NCBI GenBank assembly: GCA_021779635.1
Contig: JAJYAH010000515.1
Coordinates: 1 to 5,607, forward strand
Reading direction: 5' to 3'
DNA length: 5,607 bases
Origin: Pseudomonadota bacterium
GTDB lineage: Bacteria; Pseudomonadota; Alphaproteobacteria; Rhizobiales; Xanthobacteraceae
Under the pieces are notes generated by a model. That model did not search any database. It saw only the letters and a list, made by a program, of their open reading frames with translations, and had not been told where the DNA came from. The position numbers were made by a program, and so were the translations under genes. This document shows, in pieces, positions 5,293 through 5,607 of this stretch (its first letter is position 1; every line of letters starts with the position of its first letter).

Positions 5293-5607
5293 CTAAGAGT
5301 TTTCGAATTTGACTGCGGCGCGATCGATTTCGCCTTTGTCGGTCTTCGGCAGTTGATCGACGAAAACAATGTGCTTTGGCTTCTTGTAGCGTGCGATCTG
5401 TCCGGCGACGAAGTCGATGAGCTCGTCGGCGGTGACATTCGCGCCAGTTCGGCGCACGCAAATCGCTTTGATGGCTTCGCTCCACTGGGGATCTGGCACG
5501 CCGATAACCACGACGTCGGCGATATCCGGATGTTGGCGAATCGCGTTTTCGACTTCGGCCGGATAGACGTTCTCGCCACCCGTCTTGATCAGCTCTTTCT
5601 CCGGAGC
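5293..5607 (-). CDS. C-terminal end of a class I acyl-CoA ligase (partial, begins outside the window)
   Basis: The last 104 residues of an AMP-forming acyl-CoA ligase, essentially its mobile C-terminal domain (AMP-binding_C). The frame is open to the window edge at 5607 and ends with TAG at 5295-5293. Visible landmarks, numbered within this fragment, are IKTGGENVYPAEVENAI at 7-23 just after the hinge, HPDIADVVVIGVPDPQWSEA at 26-45, IARYKKPKHIVFVDQLPKT at 71-89 and GEIDRAAVK at 92-100. The usual lysine of the LPKTxxGK motif is replaced by E93, a variant found in some fatty-acid/organic-acid ligase subgroups ending DGxxDRAAVK. It is distinct from the 641-residue synthetase and shares none of its C-terminal style. 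It precedes the hydrolase by 64 bases on the same strand, so co-transcription is possible. The substrate is unknown. Confidence 0.9.
   Translation of the reverse strand, partial: APEKELIKTGGENVYPAEVENAIRQHPDIADVVVIGVPDPQWSEAIKAICVRRTGANVTADELIDFVAGQIARYKKPKHIVFVDQLPKTDKGEIDRAAVKFENS

Noticed and set aside
5229..5579. N-terminal extension of the hydrolase frame to 5579
   Set aside because: The extension is Ser/Arg/Thr-rich without family similarity and overlaps the conserved C-terminal domain of the acyl-CoA ligase in another frame; the hydrolase core begins only after about 5228.

Overview
All genes in this window lie on the minus strand, so transcription runs from high to low coordinates. 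The GC-rich coding sequence, G/C-rich third codon positions and protein types (HAAT/Liv-type ABC importer parts, several acyl-CoA ligases, a PaaI-type thioesterase) suggest an alphaproteobacterium of the Bradyrhizobium/Rhodopseudomonas kind. That assignment is inferred from gene style only; there is no RNA gene or marker to confirm it.

Upstream block (5607 to about 3786). The window opens inside a class I adenylate-forming acyl-CoA ligase, of which only the last 104 residues are present. After 64 bases comes an alpha/beta hydrolase of about 300 residues with a clear Ser nucleophile and His, but Asn where the catalytic Asp is expected. After a further 117 bases comes a 140-residue hotdog-fold thioesterase of the PaaI type. 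This block is visibly richer in A/T than the next one. It looks like a small set of enzymes acting on acyl-CoAs or carboxylic acids/esters, with unknown substrate.

Intergenic control region (3662-3785). This 124-base gap holds a promoter-like pair (TTGCCC, 17 bases, TAGATT). A perfect dyad, CTAAC-N4-GTTAG, sits in its spacer and -10 element, as expected for a repressor operator. It probably starts a new transcription unit.

Downstream block (3661 to 1 and beyond). This is a very tight operon: a LivG-like ABC ATPase (TTG start), a 641-residue long-chain-type acyl-CoA synthetase overlapping it by 14 bases, a LivH-like permease 3 bases further on, and the first 17 codons of a LivM-like permease 4 bases after that. 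The substrate-binding protein and LivF ATPase are not in view and would be expected beyond position 1. The synthetase lies inside the transporter operon and is apparently translationally coupled to it. The simplest reading is import of a carboxylic acid followed at once by CoA activation. This layout is known from aromatic and other organic acid clusters in proteobacteria, so it is not a new system, but the substrate cannot be read from the sequence.

No tRNA, rRNA, CRISPR array, insertion sequence or convincing rho-independent terminator was seen. No stretch longer than 300 bases lacks a gene.
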